Shown here piece after piece: positions 41,968 through 50,447 of a stretch of 64,000 bases of DNA. Below the pieces are notes generated by a model. That model ran no database searches. It saw only the letters and a program-made list of their open reading frames with translations, and was not told the DNA's origin. Origin of the DNA: Desulfovibrio mangrovi. Its GTDB lineage: Bacteria; Desulfobacterota; Desulfovibrionia; Desulfovibrionales; Desulfovibrionaceae. The DNA is taken from NCBI RefSeq assembly GCF_026230175.1, contig NZ_CP104208.1, positions 2,232,001 through 2,296,000 on the forward strand, given 5' to 3'. The position numbers and the translations under genes are program-made. How positions within the stretch are numbered: position 1 is the stretch's first letter; every line of letters begins with the position of its first letter.

Positions 41968-43230
41968 CTATTTGAACAAAGCGGTTTGCACTTCCATATC
42001 CCACTGGGAGGAATCCTTTCCCATGGCGGCCTTACGGTAGTTGCGCAGGGCTTTCTGCGATCCCTTGCCGAAAAGACCGTCTATGGCCCCCTTGTAGAAC
42101 CCCTTGGCAGCCAGAGCCTGCTGAATCAGCTTTGCATCCTCGATATCTCGAGGGTTCAGCAACCGAACAACCTCAGGCTTGCGCTGCTCCAGCTTTTCTG
42201 AAACCCACTCGCTGTCCGGGGGTACCGACAGAGGTTGCATGTCCGCTGAAAGCTTCTGGTTGGAGAACATGCCCACCCGGGTCTGAGAGCCGACACCTTC
42301 ATATTCCTTTGCATACATGGCGTGAATGTAGAAGGGACGCAACGCATCGAAGAGCTTGCCTTTCCCCTGCACGATACCGACAACATGCCCTTCTTCAAAG
42401 AACTTGTAATGAGGTTCAATATCCGAGTTGCCCTGACTATTGGTCGAGCGGTTGACGAGCAACGAAAAGAAGGAGTGCGGAGACACTCTGTCCATGGTGA
42501 ATGCAAGAAACGCGTACTCGTCCTCCATTGACTTGGGCAGCAGTTCGGAGCCGCCCATCTTATCAAAGAAAGACAGGGCGTTATACTTTTCAAGATTTCT
42601 GGTCTCTTCCTCGGTCGCCATCATCGATATGCTGTTACCCATGGCAAACAGATAGAAATCCCTGAACGTATTCAACGTCGGGGCAGCTTCGGCAAGCGCC
42701 TTCCGCTTCACGAAAAACCCCGTAACGCTGGGATACTCCGTGAACACGGGAGAGGTGACGCAGTCCTGAATCACGATGGGCTTACCCTTTGCAAACACAT
42801 AGTCCACAAAAAAGCTGTCCGAACGGGTTTGTCCTATATCGTTCACAAACGTGAAGACACCCTGAAGGGCCACACTCACCTTCTTGCCCAGCGGAGGAGC
42901 AGAGGCAACCAGATCAATCTCGGTCAGCGCAACGCTGTATCCCTTGAGGTCCGCATAGGCATCGCGAACGTCATGTGTTCCTTCAGGACTAAACACAACG
43001 GCTGGCTTGGCGGGGGCCGGTTCTCCCCTCATGGCCCCCAGCAAGGCGGCAAGAACAACCTTCACATGGCCGGGAAGGTTCTCTGCTTTCATCACTTCCA
43101 CATCTTTCAAGTAGGCTTCATTATCAGCCGACTGAACCGGAACCGGGGCTGCGGGCTGCTTGGAAGAGACGCAGGCAGAAAGCGCGACCGACATAACCAG
43201 AACAAGACTAATTGCAGTAATACGAATCAT
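41968..43230 (-). CDS. Lipoprotein with C-terminal peptidoglycan-binding-like domain
   Basis: 420 residues. The signal peptide ends in lipobox LSAC (Cys near residue 20). The large middle domain (about 60-340) is of no family I recognise. The C terminus (about 365-415) has the PG_binding_1-like pattern DAKLIQQALAAKGFYKGAIDGLFGKGSQKALRNYR, which may bind the cell wall. It is the last gene of a three-gene operon after the glycine-rich coiled-coil protein (19-base gap) and the PD40 propeller. GGGAG precedes ATG 43230. Probably a periplasmic or cell-wall-linked partner of the other two. Confidence 0.75.
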   Translation of the reverse strand: MIRITAISLVLVMSVALSACVSSKQPAAPVPVQSADNEAYLKDVEVMKAENLPGHVKVVLAALLGAMRGEPAPAKPAVVFSPEGTHDVRDAYADLKGYSVALTEIDLVASAPPLGKKVSVALQGVFTFVNDIGQTRSDSFFVDYVFAKGKPIVIQDCVTSPVFTEYPSVTGFFVKRKALAEAAPTLNTFRDFYLFAMGNSISMMATEEETRNLEKYNALSFFDKMGGSELLPKSMEDEYAFLAFTMDRVSPHSFFSLLVNRSTNSQGNSDIEPHYKFFEEGHVVGIVQGKGKLFDALRPFYIHAMYAKEYEGVGSQTRVGMFSNQKLSADMQPLSVPPDSEWVSEKLEQRKPEVVRLLNPRDIEDAKLIQQALAAKGFYKGAIDGLFGKGSQKALRNYRKAAMGKDSSQWDMEVQTALFK

Positions 43231-43249
43231 GGCATTGCTCCCTGCTTGC

Positions 43250-44338
43250 TTACAAATGATACCCTGGCTTCATCGAGGAGGGACTGTAGTTGGGTGCGGA
43301 AGAAGGCGGCCCGGAATGAGTAGGAGCTTCCGCATCCGAAATTGCGCTCTGCAGCGCATCCATTCCATAGGCCTTGGAGAACTCCACCAGAGAATCCGCT
43401 ATCCCTGAGGTCGTGCTGGGAATCTTGCCCAACACCCTGCCGGCAATTGCCTGCAAGGTTGTTGCAGAAAGCGATCTTATAATGACTTCCTTCCAGGACT
43501 TGTTCTTGGAGTAGGCATCGGCCCCCGCACCAACCCCGGCGCCTGTCGCATCCAACACACCGCCTATGGCTATGAGCTTTGCGGCTTCCGCAGTGGTGAG
43601 TGTCGCAACACCGGCTCCCCCGATGGCAGAAGTTCCCACTATCGAAACCCATTTGACCAGTTCCATGCGCTTTCGATTTTTCTCGTGTTCGTCAGCCTCG
43701 TCCATAGCCGCCTGGCCCCGCTCAAGCAGCTTATCAATCATGCGTCGCTGATTTCTTTTTATATTCGCATCAGCCTGCTTTTTCACGGAATCGCGAATCT
43801 GCTTTTCACGGGAATCAGACAGAGAACCGTTCCCCGCTTCCGCACGTTCTGCATTTCGATCAGCAATAGCTATCTCACCCTGATTCTTATCAATTTCGTG
43901 CTGTTTCTTAATAACTCTCTTCCACATGTTGAAGTAGTCATTTTCCTTCTCGACGGAAGAGTCGCCATCCTGAATCTCCTTTTCAATCTGAGACATATGC
44001 TTCCGCATCAAATCCAGCTGCTTGCGCAGTTGCTCCCCACGGCGCCTGGTCGCTTCTGCCCGCCTCTTAGCCTCTTCGATCCGTCTCTCCAGATCTTCCT
44101 TCTGCAAAGGCGTGCCATAGGCCCTGACCAGATCAGCTTGTGAAAGCGCACCAAAGCCTTCCGACTTCTTCCCGCCGCTTCCGCCGCCATCGCCTCCACC
44201 TCCGGCACCACCACCGGCACCGCCACCTCCACCACCGCCGCCTCCGTCGCCATAGGCAAACGCGTGGCCGCTGTGCGCCAGAACCATCAAGACCACCAAC
44301 AAGCAACTCAACCCACGTAAAACACCTTGCTTCAGCAT
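43250..44338 (-). CDS. Secreted glycine-rich coiled-coil protein
   Basis: 362 residues with a signal peptide (LSCLLVVLMVLAHSGHAFA). Next is a low-complexity segment of almost pure Gly (about residues 30-55). A long coiled coil (about 80-220) is rich in Arg, Glu, Lys and Gln. A hydrophobic Ala/Gly-rich helical segment (VSIVGTSAIGGAGVATLTTAEAAKL, about 232-275) follows, and the C terminus is Pro/Ser-rich. No named family. The Gly-Ala segment could insert into a membrane. GGAGG precedes ATG 44338. It sits in the middle of the envelope operon. Confidence 0.7.
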   Translation of the reverse strand: MLKQGVLRGLSCLLVVLMVLAHSGHAFAYGDGGGGGGGGGAGGGAGGGGDGGGSGGKKSEGFGALSQADLVRAYGTPLQKEDLERRIEEAKRRAEATRRRGEQLRKQLDLMRKHMSQIEKEIQDGDSSVEKENDYFNMWKRVIKKQHEIDKNQGEIAIADRNAERAEAGNGSLSDSREKQIRDSVKKQADANIKRNQRRMIDKLLERGQAAMDEADEHEKNRKRMELVKWVSIVGTSAIGGAGVATLTTAEAAKLIAIGGVLDATGAGVGAGADAYSKNKSWKEVIIRSLSATTLQAIAGRVLGKIPSTTSGIADSLVEFSKAYGMDALQSAISDAEAPTHSGPPSSAPNYSPSSMKPGYHL

Positions 44339-44386
44339 ACTCCCTCCTCAACTGAAAACGGAATGTTTTGGGGCTCCCCCCCGAAT

Positions 44387-46093
44387 TTACCTTGTATTAC
44401 CTGACTTGACCTGTCTGCTCCCATCAAGGGGGAAACCGAATCGAACAGTCTGCAAGCCCGAACATGACTCCGGTACGAACTCCGGCACCATGACGGCCTG
44501 CCCCCCAGCGCTGTATCTGAACAACCGTATCGCCGGACTTGCGACGCCCTCCTCACTGACATGCGTAAGGAACAGCTCAGTCTCCGGCGAACGGGATTTC
44601 CCGGAAAACACCAGCCAGCGCCCGTTTGGCGACCAGCTGTGCCATGAATTCATTCCGTCGACATTACCTGCCAGAGGGCGGGCTTCACCTCCCCCGGCAG
44701 GTACAATCATCAGGCGGCTGCGTGGTTGCAACACAAGGCCCGTCGGACTCTGCGTAAAGACGATCCATTTGCCGTCGGGCGAATAGCGGGCGAAATAATT
44801 GCTCTTGCCATTGCCCGAAGCCCCCTTCAACGGCTCAGGAACCCCACCCTTCCCTTGATTGAACGGCACCGTCCATATATCGAATTGAATCGGATACTTT
44901 TTATTCAAGGCATGTATGCTGGAAGAAGAAGGCTCCCCCTTGACCTGTCCACTCAATACGGCCTGAAGCAGGGCATCATCGACGGGCGCACGCGAAAAGG
45001 CGAGGGTCCGGCCATCCGGACTGAATGCCGGAGCTGTCTGCACGACGCGGTCGTCGTTTGCCCCGCTAAGATCGAAGTGCTTCTTTGCGGCAGTATCGTA
45101 AACGCCTATGCGACCGGTCACCGGAAAAAACAGCTGAGAAAACGCCTTGTCTTCAAGGCTCACAAAAAGCGAGCTCTCTCCGATGGTCGAAGCGGCGAAC
45201 CTGCCGTCGTATGATAGTGCGGTGAACAATCCGAAACTATATTGCGCGGGAGGAGGCGTGGGACGGTTGTTCCATGAAATGACGTCCCCCTTGCCCACCA
45301 CCACATCCTTGGACGTTTTCACAAGGAGATAGCCCCCCTTGTCCCCGTCCACATCCACGTCCATCCCAAGTAACTGTCCCCCCGGTGAAAAGGCATGGCA
45401 ATTTCCGCAGATAGGAAGACCATCCATCACCTTGGCCGCACTTCCTGCGCTGGCAACATCCGCAAGCAACCATTGCGTATTTTCAGGATGTGCCTGACCT
45501 ACGGCAAAAGGAACGGGTTTGCGCAAAAAAAAGACACTCGCCCCTACAGGATCTTCGCTGAACGAAAAACGGGCAGAGACCTCTTGTTCAATGGTCCTTC
45601 CGTCCCACCCGCCGACAGCTGACAATGCCACACTGAAAGAACCTCCGGAAACTGCCTGCGCCTGTTCCCTGATCATACTCCAATGATGGGACTCCGGTAT
45701 CCACCGTTCATTCGAAGTCACCAGACTCAGAACAGGGGAGTCCCCCACAGAAACCGTAAGCAGCCATGCGTTGGGCTTATCACTGGCCACACTCCACCAG
45801 AACAGAGGCGACGCAAGATCCTTCGGAAATACTGTCCCCTGCAAAGGTTCAAGCAGTCTGATTCGCCCTCCGGCATTGTTTTCAGCACCGGAAGCTTGTT
45901 CCGGCACTTCTTCCGGTTCCTCTGAGCGATGAATGGATTCTGCAAAAGACTTTGCTTCTGATGCAGAAAACTCAGAGTAGGCTCCCTGATAGGCCCAAAT
46001 CCCGCCTGTTTCCGCGCAAACTGGAGAAACTGCAGACAACAAAATTACAACACCCGACAACATAACAAGAATCAAGAACGTTGAAATACGCAC
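44387..46093 (-). CDS. Periplasmic TolB/PD40-type beta-propeller with a CGNCH motif
   Basis: About 568 residues from GTG 46093, with GGGAGGGG upstream; the open frame runs to 46168. A signal peptide (FLILVMLSGVVILLSAVSPVCA) sends it to the periplasm. PD40 repeats are visible: TAPAFSPDGRTLAFSRA, YFARYSPDGKWIVFTQS and SWHSWSPNGRWLVFSGK. Near residue 215 PICGNCHAFSPGGQ contains a CXXCH motif, as in other PD40 proteins with an NCHxF sequence, and this could bind haem c. It is the first gene of the operon with the coiled-coil protein and the lipoprotein. Confidence 0.8.
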   Translation of the reverse strand: MRISTFLILVMLSGVVILLSAVSPVCAETGGIWAYQGAYSEFSASEAKSFAESIHRSEEPEEVPEQASGAENNAGGRIRLLEPLQGTVFPKDLASPLFWWSVASDKPNAWLLTVSVGDSPVLSLVTSNERWIPESHHWSMIREQAQAVSGGSFSVALSAVGGWDGRTIEQEVSARFSFSEDPVGASVFFLRKPVPFAVGQAHPENTQWLLADVASAGSAAKVMDGLPICGNCHAFSPGGQLLGMDVDVDGDKGGYLLVKTSKDVVVGKGDVISWNNRPTPPPAQYSFGLFTALSYDGRFAASTIGESSLFVSLEDKAFSQLFFPVTGRIGVYDTAAKKHFDLSGANDDRVVQTAPAFSPDGRTLAFSRAPVDDALLQAVLSGQVKGEPSSSSIHALNKKYPIQFDIWTVPFNQGKGGVPEPLKGASGNGKSNYFARYSPDGKWIVFTQSPTGLVLQPRSRLMIVPAGGGEARPLAGNVDGMNSWHSWSPNGRWLVFSGKSRSPETELFLTHVSEEGVASPAIRLFRYSAGGQAVMVPEFVPESCSGLQTVRFGFPLDGSRQVKSGNTR

Positions 46094-46741
46094 CAACCCC
46101 TCCCATTCTGTCCAACTAGACGTAAGGAGACCCCCTCCTGAAAGCGCAAGACACACTACGACGTACAAACATCAACCATCTGGATGCATAACCCCATACA
46201 GGAGTACAACCACTCAGCATAATAGTAAAGCACTCACCCTGCAGCAACGTAGCTGTTTTCAGCCAACCATATCTTGTTCAAGCAAGGCTTCCTTTCTTTT
46301 GCCTGCTCCAGCCCCCCCACGAACAGTATAATCAGCTGATTATACACACAAACAACACCCTCAACATTCCCCTTTAGGGAAATGAGAAAAAGCCTCTTGT
46401 GTAATACCCCGAATACACGTTGCTACGACGGACCATCATACAATCACCTCCTCTTGTCTGGGAGTTTTCCTGTAAGCAAGCCCGCTCCAGCCCCTTTCAT
46501 CCACGCTGTCCACCCGATTGCATCCTGCTGAAAGAACTTCACGATCTCCCCCTTGACCTTGCCCTTAAGGGAAACGCCACACTCAGCCTTGGTGTAAGCA
46601 ACAACAGACACAAGCGTCATGCGCGCACATTTTAGAGCAACACATCACAAAACACTGCGCCAACCATGCTTGCAGCCCTTGCAACAGGGACCAGCCGAAT
46701 TCAATGGCATTGTGCCAAACTCATACAACAAAGGACGATAC
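46094..46741. other. Divergent gene-free region with a 20-bp palindrome
   Basis: The region lies between the envelope operon and phoA. A perfect palindrome GTATAATCAGCTGATTATAC sits at 46326-46345. I see no protein-like frame and no obvious Pho box. Confidence 0.55.
46326..46345. promoter_or_regulatory. Perfect 20-bp palindrome, possible operator
   Basis: GTATAATCAGCTGATTATAC equals its own reverse complement. It lies 233 bases before the PD40 gene start and about 400 before phoA. No regulator gene is adjacent. Confidence 0.45.
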
Positions 46742-48334
46742 ATGAAAGTCACCAAACGCAGTCTCAACAGAATCGGCACCCTGCTGCTGTCAGCATCCTT
46801 GTTGCTGATGGCCACCGCAGCCTTTGCGGCAGCTCCCAAGTATGTGTTCTACTTCATCGGCGACGGCATGGGTCCCGTGCAGCGACAGGCTGCGCAGTAT
46901 TTCCACAAGATCGAAACCGGCAATCCTGAAGCCCGTCTGATCATGAACAGCTTTCCCATCTCGGCACTGGTAACCACCCATTCCGCCAACACCCTGATCA
47001 CGGACTCTGCAGCAGGCGGCACCGCTCTCGCCACCGGTTTCAAGACCACCAACGACATGGTTTCCAAGCTGCCTGACGGCACCGATGTGAAGACCATTGC
47101 CGAAGCCGCCCGCGATGCCGGTTACGCAGTCGGCATTGCCACCACCACCCGCATCACCCACGCCACTCCTGCAGCTTTCTCCGCACACAACGTGCATCGC
47201 AGCAATGAAAATGAAATCGCCATCGACCAGTTGAACTCCGGCTTCGACTATCTGGCAGGCGGCGGCTACCGCAACTTTGTGGCCAAGAACAACGCTGAAG
47301 GCCTCAAGTCCAAGCGTAAGGACGACCGCGATCTGGTAGCCGAGTTCAAGGCCAAGGGATACACCACCTTCATCGGCGACAAGAACCGCGACGCCTTCCG
47401 CGCCTACAAGCCCAAGAAGGGCGACAAGGTACTGGCTCCCGTTTCCTCCAGCGCCATGGACATGGAAATCGACCGCCGCAACAGCGGTGAAGCCGAAAAC
47501 GCCATGCCCTCCCTCGCCGAACTGACCGCCAAGGGCATTGAAGTGCTTGCCGCACAGGAAAAGCCCTTCTTCATGATGGTGGAAGGCGGCCGCATCGACT
47601 ACGCCGCTCACTGTAACGACGCAGCAGGCACCATCTGGGACACGCTTGCCTTTGATAACGCCATCGCCAAGGCCTACGAATTCTACAAGAAGCACCCCAA
47701 GGAAACCCTGATCGTGGTTGCCGCCGACCACGAAACCGGCGGCATGGCCATGGGTATCAGCCTTGATTCCAAGGGTTACTTCCTCAAGCTTAACGAACTG
47801 TTCAAGGTCAAGGTATCTGCCGAAGACGTGCTGATGTACGTCTACCCCCAGATGGTCAAGGACATCCCCGATGTCGCCGCACGCCAGAAGGCCTACTACG
47901 ATTACATTGCAGAAAACTTCGGTCTGAACGACCTGAATGCCCGCGAGCAGAAGATCATCGAATCCGCCATGGCTGTGGAAGACAAGAACCAGGGGCTGCC
48001 TGAAGAACAGCAGACCACCTACGGTTATGCCTACACCCCCACTATGATCGCCGTAGCCCACGTGGTTTCCGAGCGCGCCCGCATCAGCTGGACTTCCTAC
48101 GTGCACACGGCCTCTGTGATCACCCTGTCCGCAGAGGGCTTTGGCGCCGAGCAGTTTGCAGGTTTCAAGGACAACACCGACGTGCCCAGAATCATGGCCA
48201 AGATCATGGGTGCCAAGCTGTCCCCGATGGAACGTACTCCTTCCGCAGCCCTGCTGGGCGAGACCACCGGTCCGGCCAAGAAGTACTCTGAGATCCCCTT
48301 CGGAGAAACCCAGAACGTTCTCGGCAAGAACTAG
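46742..48334 (+). CDS. phoA: Alkaline phosphatase
   Basis: 530-residue periplasmic metallo-phosphatase with signal peptide (LLLSASLLLMATAAFAA). Active-site features are FYFIGDGMG (metal Asp), the nucleophile serine in ITDSAAGGTALATG (about residues 85-98), EGGRIDYAAH and ADHETGGM (zinc and magnesium ligands). The C-terminal HTASVITLSAEGFG supplies the last His. AAAGGA lies seven bases before ATG 46742; the frame opens earlier at 46619. It releases phosphate from organic esters. It is followed by a hairpin and a YibE/F-type membrane protein gene. Confidence 0.93.
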   Translation: MKVTKRSLNRIGTLLLSASLLLMATAAFAAAPKYVFYFIGDGMGPVQRQAAQYFHKIETGNPEARLIMNSFPISALVTTHSANTLITDSAAGGTALATGFKTTNDMVSKLPDGTDVKTIAEAARDAGYAVGIATTTRITHATPAAFSAHNVHRSNENEIAIDQLNSGFDYLAGGGYRNFVAKNNAEGLKSKRKDDRDLVAEFKAKGYTTFIGDKNRDAFRAYKPKKGDKVLAPVSSSAMDMEIDRRNSGEAENAMPSLAELTAKGIEVLAAQEKPFFMMVEGGRIDYAAHCNDAAGTIWDTLAFDNAIAKAYEFYKKHPKETLIVVAADHETGGMAMGISLDSKGYFLKLNELFKVKVSAEDVLMYVYPQMVKDIPDVAARQKAYYDYIAENFGLNDLNAREQKIIESAMAVEDKNQGLPEEQQTTYGYAYTPTMIAVAHVVSERARISWTSYVHTASVITLSAEGFGAEQFAGFKDNTDVPRIMAKIMGAKLSPMERTPSAALLGETTGPAKKYSEIPFGETQNVLGKN

Positions 48335-48344
48335 CCACAACCTT

Positions 48345-48370
48345 GGGGAGGGCGGGTCACCGCTCTCCCC
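48345..48370 (+). terminator. Intercistronic hairpin after phoA
   Basis: GGGGAG-G-GCGG with GTCA loop pairs with CCGC-T-CTCCCC. There is no U-tract, so it may attenuate or protect the phoA message rather than stop transcription fully. Confidence 0.4.
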
Positions 48371-48381
48371 CATTATCCGGA

Positions 48382-49563
48382 ATGCCCATGCCCGACCTGA
48401 AGAAACTGCTCGTTGAGCTTACGCTTGCTGTGGCCCTGATTGCCGGCCTTTTTTGGGTCGGACAATCATCCCTGTCCGATTCGGATGGAGAGAACGTGCA
48501 GGAGGTGACCGCAACGGTCCTCGCCGCAGACAACAGCGAAGTGCTGCAAGCCGGAGCGGGAGCCGTGGGCCCGCAGCACCTGCGCGTCATCATTGACGGC
48601 GGCATGTGGAAGGGAACCGAGACGAAAGCGCTCAACCACCTCAACGGGCAGCTGGACATGGACGAGATCTATGCACCGGGCGACCGCATTCTGCTTGCCG
48701 TGCACATTCAGGACGACAGCATTACAGACGCCCGCGCCATAAACTCCTTCCGACAGAACTGGGAACTGGCGCTCTTTGCCGTGTTTGCGCTGGCCCTGAT
48801 CGTTTACGCCCGTCTGATCGGCCTCAAGGCCCTTGTCTCGTTCGTCGCCTCACTGGGAGTGCTCTGGTATTTCTACATCCCCAACCTGCTCAAGGGCGCA
48901 GATCCGCTCCCTCTCAGCCTTGCGGTACTGGTGCTGCTCTCACTGGTAATCATCATTACCGTTGCAGGGGTGACACGGCAGGGAATAGCCGCTTTTCTGG
49001 GCACGGTATGCGGCATGGCCGTGACCCTGCTGCTGACGCTCTTCTTCGGCGACAAGTTCAATCTGCTGGGCATGACCACCCCCTTTTCCACCACCCTGCT
49101 TGTGCAAGGGGCATACGGGCTCAATTTCCAGCACATCTTTTATGCGGCTGTCCTGCTGGGTGCCTCGGGTGCGGCAATGGATATCGCCATGGACGTCAGC
49201 GCCTCCATGCACGAGATAAAAATGAAACGGCCGGATATCGGCATGAAGGAATTGGTGGAGTCCGGCTTCAATATCGGGCGCATGGTCATCGGAACCATGT
49301 CCACCACGCTGTTGCTGGCCTATTCCGGCGGCTATCTGACCATGCTGATGGTCTTTGTGGCGCAGGAAACCAGCATAGCCCGCATTCTGAACATGAAGCT
49401 GGTTGCGGCTGAAATCTTCAGGGTGCTCATCGGCAGCATCGGACTTCTCATCGTCGCCCCTGCCACCGCAATCATTGCAGGCGCCCTGCTGACGTACGAA
49501 TTCGGCAAAGCCAGACAGCCTGCCGCCACAGCCGACGCTGTGTACCAGACGGAAAATCGTTAG
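48382..49563 (+). CDS. YibE/F-like membrane protein
   Basis: 393 residues. One N-terminal membrane segment is followed by a periplasmic or extracytoplasmic domain of about 100 residues and then seven or eight hydrophobic segments. The YibE/F signature is clear: FFGDKFNLLGMTTPFSTTLL, AAVLLGASGAAMDIAMDVSASMHEI and GFNIGRMVIGTMSTTLLLAYSGGYL. Its biochemical role is unknown. It follows phoA by 47 bases on the same strand and may be cotranscribed. ATG 48388 is an alternative start. Confidence 0.85.
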   Translation: MPMPDLKKLLVELTLAVALIAGLFWVGQSSLSDSDGENVQEVTATVLAADNSEVLQAGAGAVGPQHLRVIIDGGMWKGTETKALNHLNGQLDMDEIYAPGDRILLAVHIQDDSITDARAINSFRQNWELALFAVFALALIVYARLIGLKALVSFVASLGVLWYFYIPNLLKGADPLPLSLAVLVLLSLVIIITVAGVTRQGIAAFLGTVCGMAVTLLLTLFFGDKFNLLGMTTPFSTTLLVQGAYGLNFQHIFYAAVLLGASGAAMDIAMDVSASMHEIKMKRPDIGMKELVESGFNIGRMVIGTMSTTLLLAYSGGYLTMLMVFVAQETSIARILNMKLVAAEIFRVLIGSIGLLIVAPATAIIAGALLTYEFGKARQPAATADAVYQTENR

Positions 49564-49612
49564 ACGCCGCAAGACGGCAAGAACCGCCCCACGGACAGAA
49601 ACGGCGGGCAGG

Positions 49613-49642
49613 AAAAAAGGACGGAAAAGTTCGTCACCGTCC
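49613..49642 (-). terminator. Terminator of the GNAT gene
   Basis: On the minus strand GGACGG and CCGTCC (49642-49637/49624-49619) pair and are followed by TTTTTTCC, 20 bases after the stop. Confidence 0.7.
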
Positions 49643-49661
49643 GCCCCCCCTGTCGTTATGG

Positions 49662-50249
49662 TTAAAGCGCCTTGATCCAGAATTGCATCACATGGTCGAC
49701 GCTTACTCCGTCCAGCTCCGGCCACGCCAGATTGGCGGTCACTCCTTCCATGCGCAAAAAGGCATTACGGAGCAGAAAGCGATCTATGGGAACATAGCCT
49801 TCCGGCTGCAAGGGGTGGTCAGGAGGACGAACAACGGTGGCGCAGGTGAGATACCTGAACTGCGGCATGGTGCGCACATGCTGCTCCGCCAGTTCCAACA
49901 GGGCTGTTCCGTGCCCGCCGCTGCGGAATTCAGGATGAAACAGCAGCTCACCGACATAGTACACTTCGTTCAGAGAGTATTCAGTGCCGGCAAAACAGGC
50001 CCTGAAATCCTCCATCTCATCCTGCAACGGGATACCGGTCACAGCACCGGCAACATGTTCCCCATGCCAGGCCAATATGGCAAAGGCGTTTGCCGACTCG
50101 GCATACACCTTCAGGTATTCAAGCTCGTACCGTTCTTCCCCGCTGTACAGATAGGGATACTCTCTGAATATGCGTATTCTCAGATTAGCGATGGAATCCA
50201 GATGAGGCAGTAATTCAGCCCCTTTCAAGAATTGCGTTCTGGTAATCAT
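49662..50249 (-). CDS. GNAT-family N-acetyltransferase
   Basis: 195 residues. The GNAT core is visible: AFAILAWHGEHVAGAVTGIPL, EVYYVGELLFHPEFRSGGHGTALLELAEQHV (acetyl-CoA pyrophosphate loop R-x-x-G-x-G/A as RSGGHG) and a late beta strand YLTCATVV. Many relatives act on small amines or protein N termini, and the substrate is not predictable. AGGAAAG lies before ATG 50249. It has its own terminator. Confidence 0.87.
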   Translation of the reverse strand: MITRTQFLKGAELLPHLDSIANLRIRIFREYPYLYSGEERYELEYLKVYAESANAFAILAWHGEHVAGAVTGIPLQDEMEDFRACFAGTEYSLNEVYYVGELLFHPEFRSGGHGTALLELAEQHVRTMPQFRYLTCATVVRPPDHPLQPEGYVPIDRFLLRNAFLRMEGVTANLAWPELDGVSVDHVMQFWIKAL

Positions 50250-50385
50250 AACGTTCGACTTTCCTGTAGCATCTCTATGAAATCCTCAGTACTGCGATGC
50301 ACATGCACCGCCGGATTGAAGCCGATAGACCGCTACAGCGTCACCTGTCAACAGGCCGGACAACATGCTGCGGCATACAAAAGAA

Positions 50386-50409
50386 CGCCTCCGGCCGAGA
50401 CCGGAGGCG
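50386..50409 (-). terminator. Terminator of the HD-GYP response regulator gene
   Basis: CGCCTCCGG and CCGGAGGCG form a 9-bp stem. On the minus strand it is followed by TTCTTTTG. Confidence 0.75.
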
Positions 50410-50447
50410 ATACATTTTCTCTCTGGCGATGCAGGGAGCAACTTTCC

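Noticed and set aside
46790-48373. A 527-codon minus-strand frame over phoA
   Set aside because: Antisense shadow; phoA has signal peptide and active-site motifs on the plus strand.
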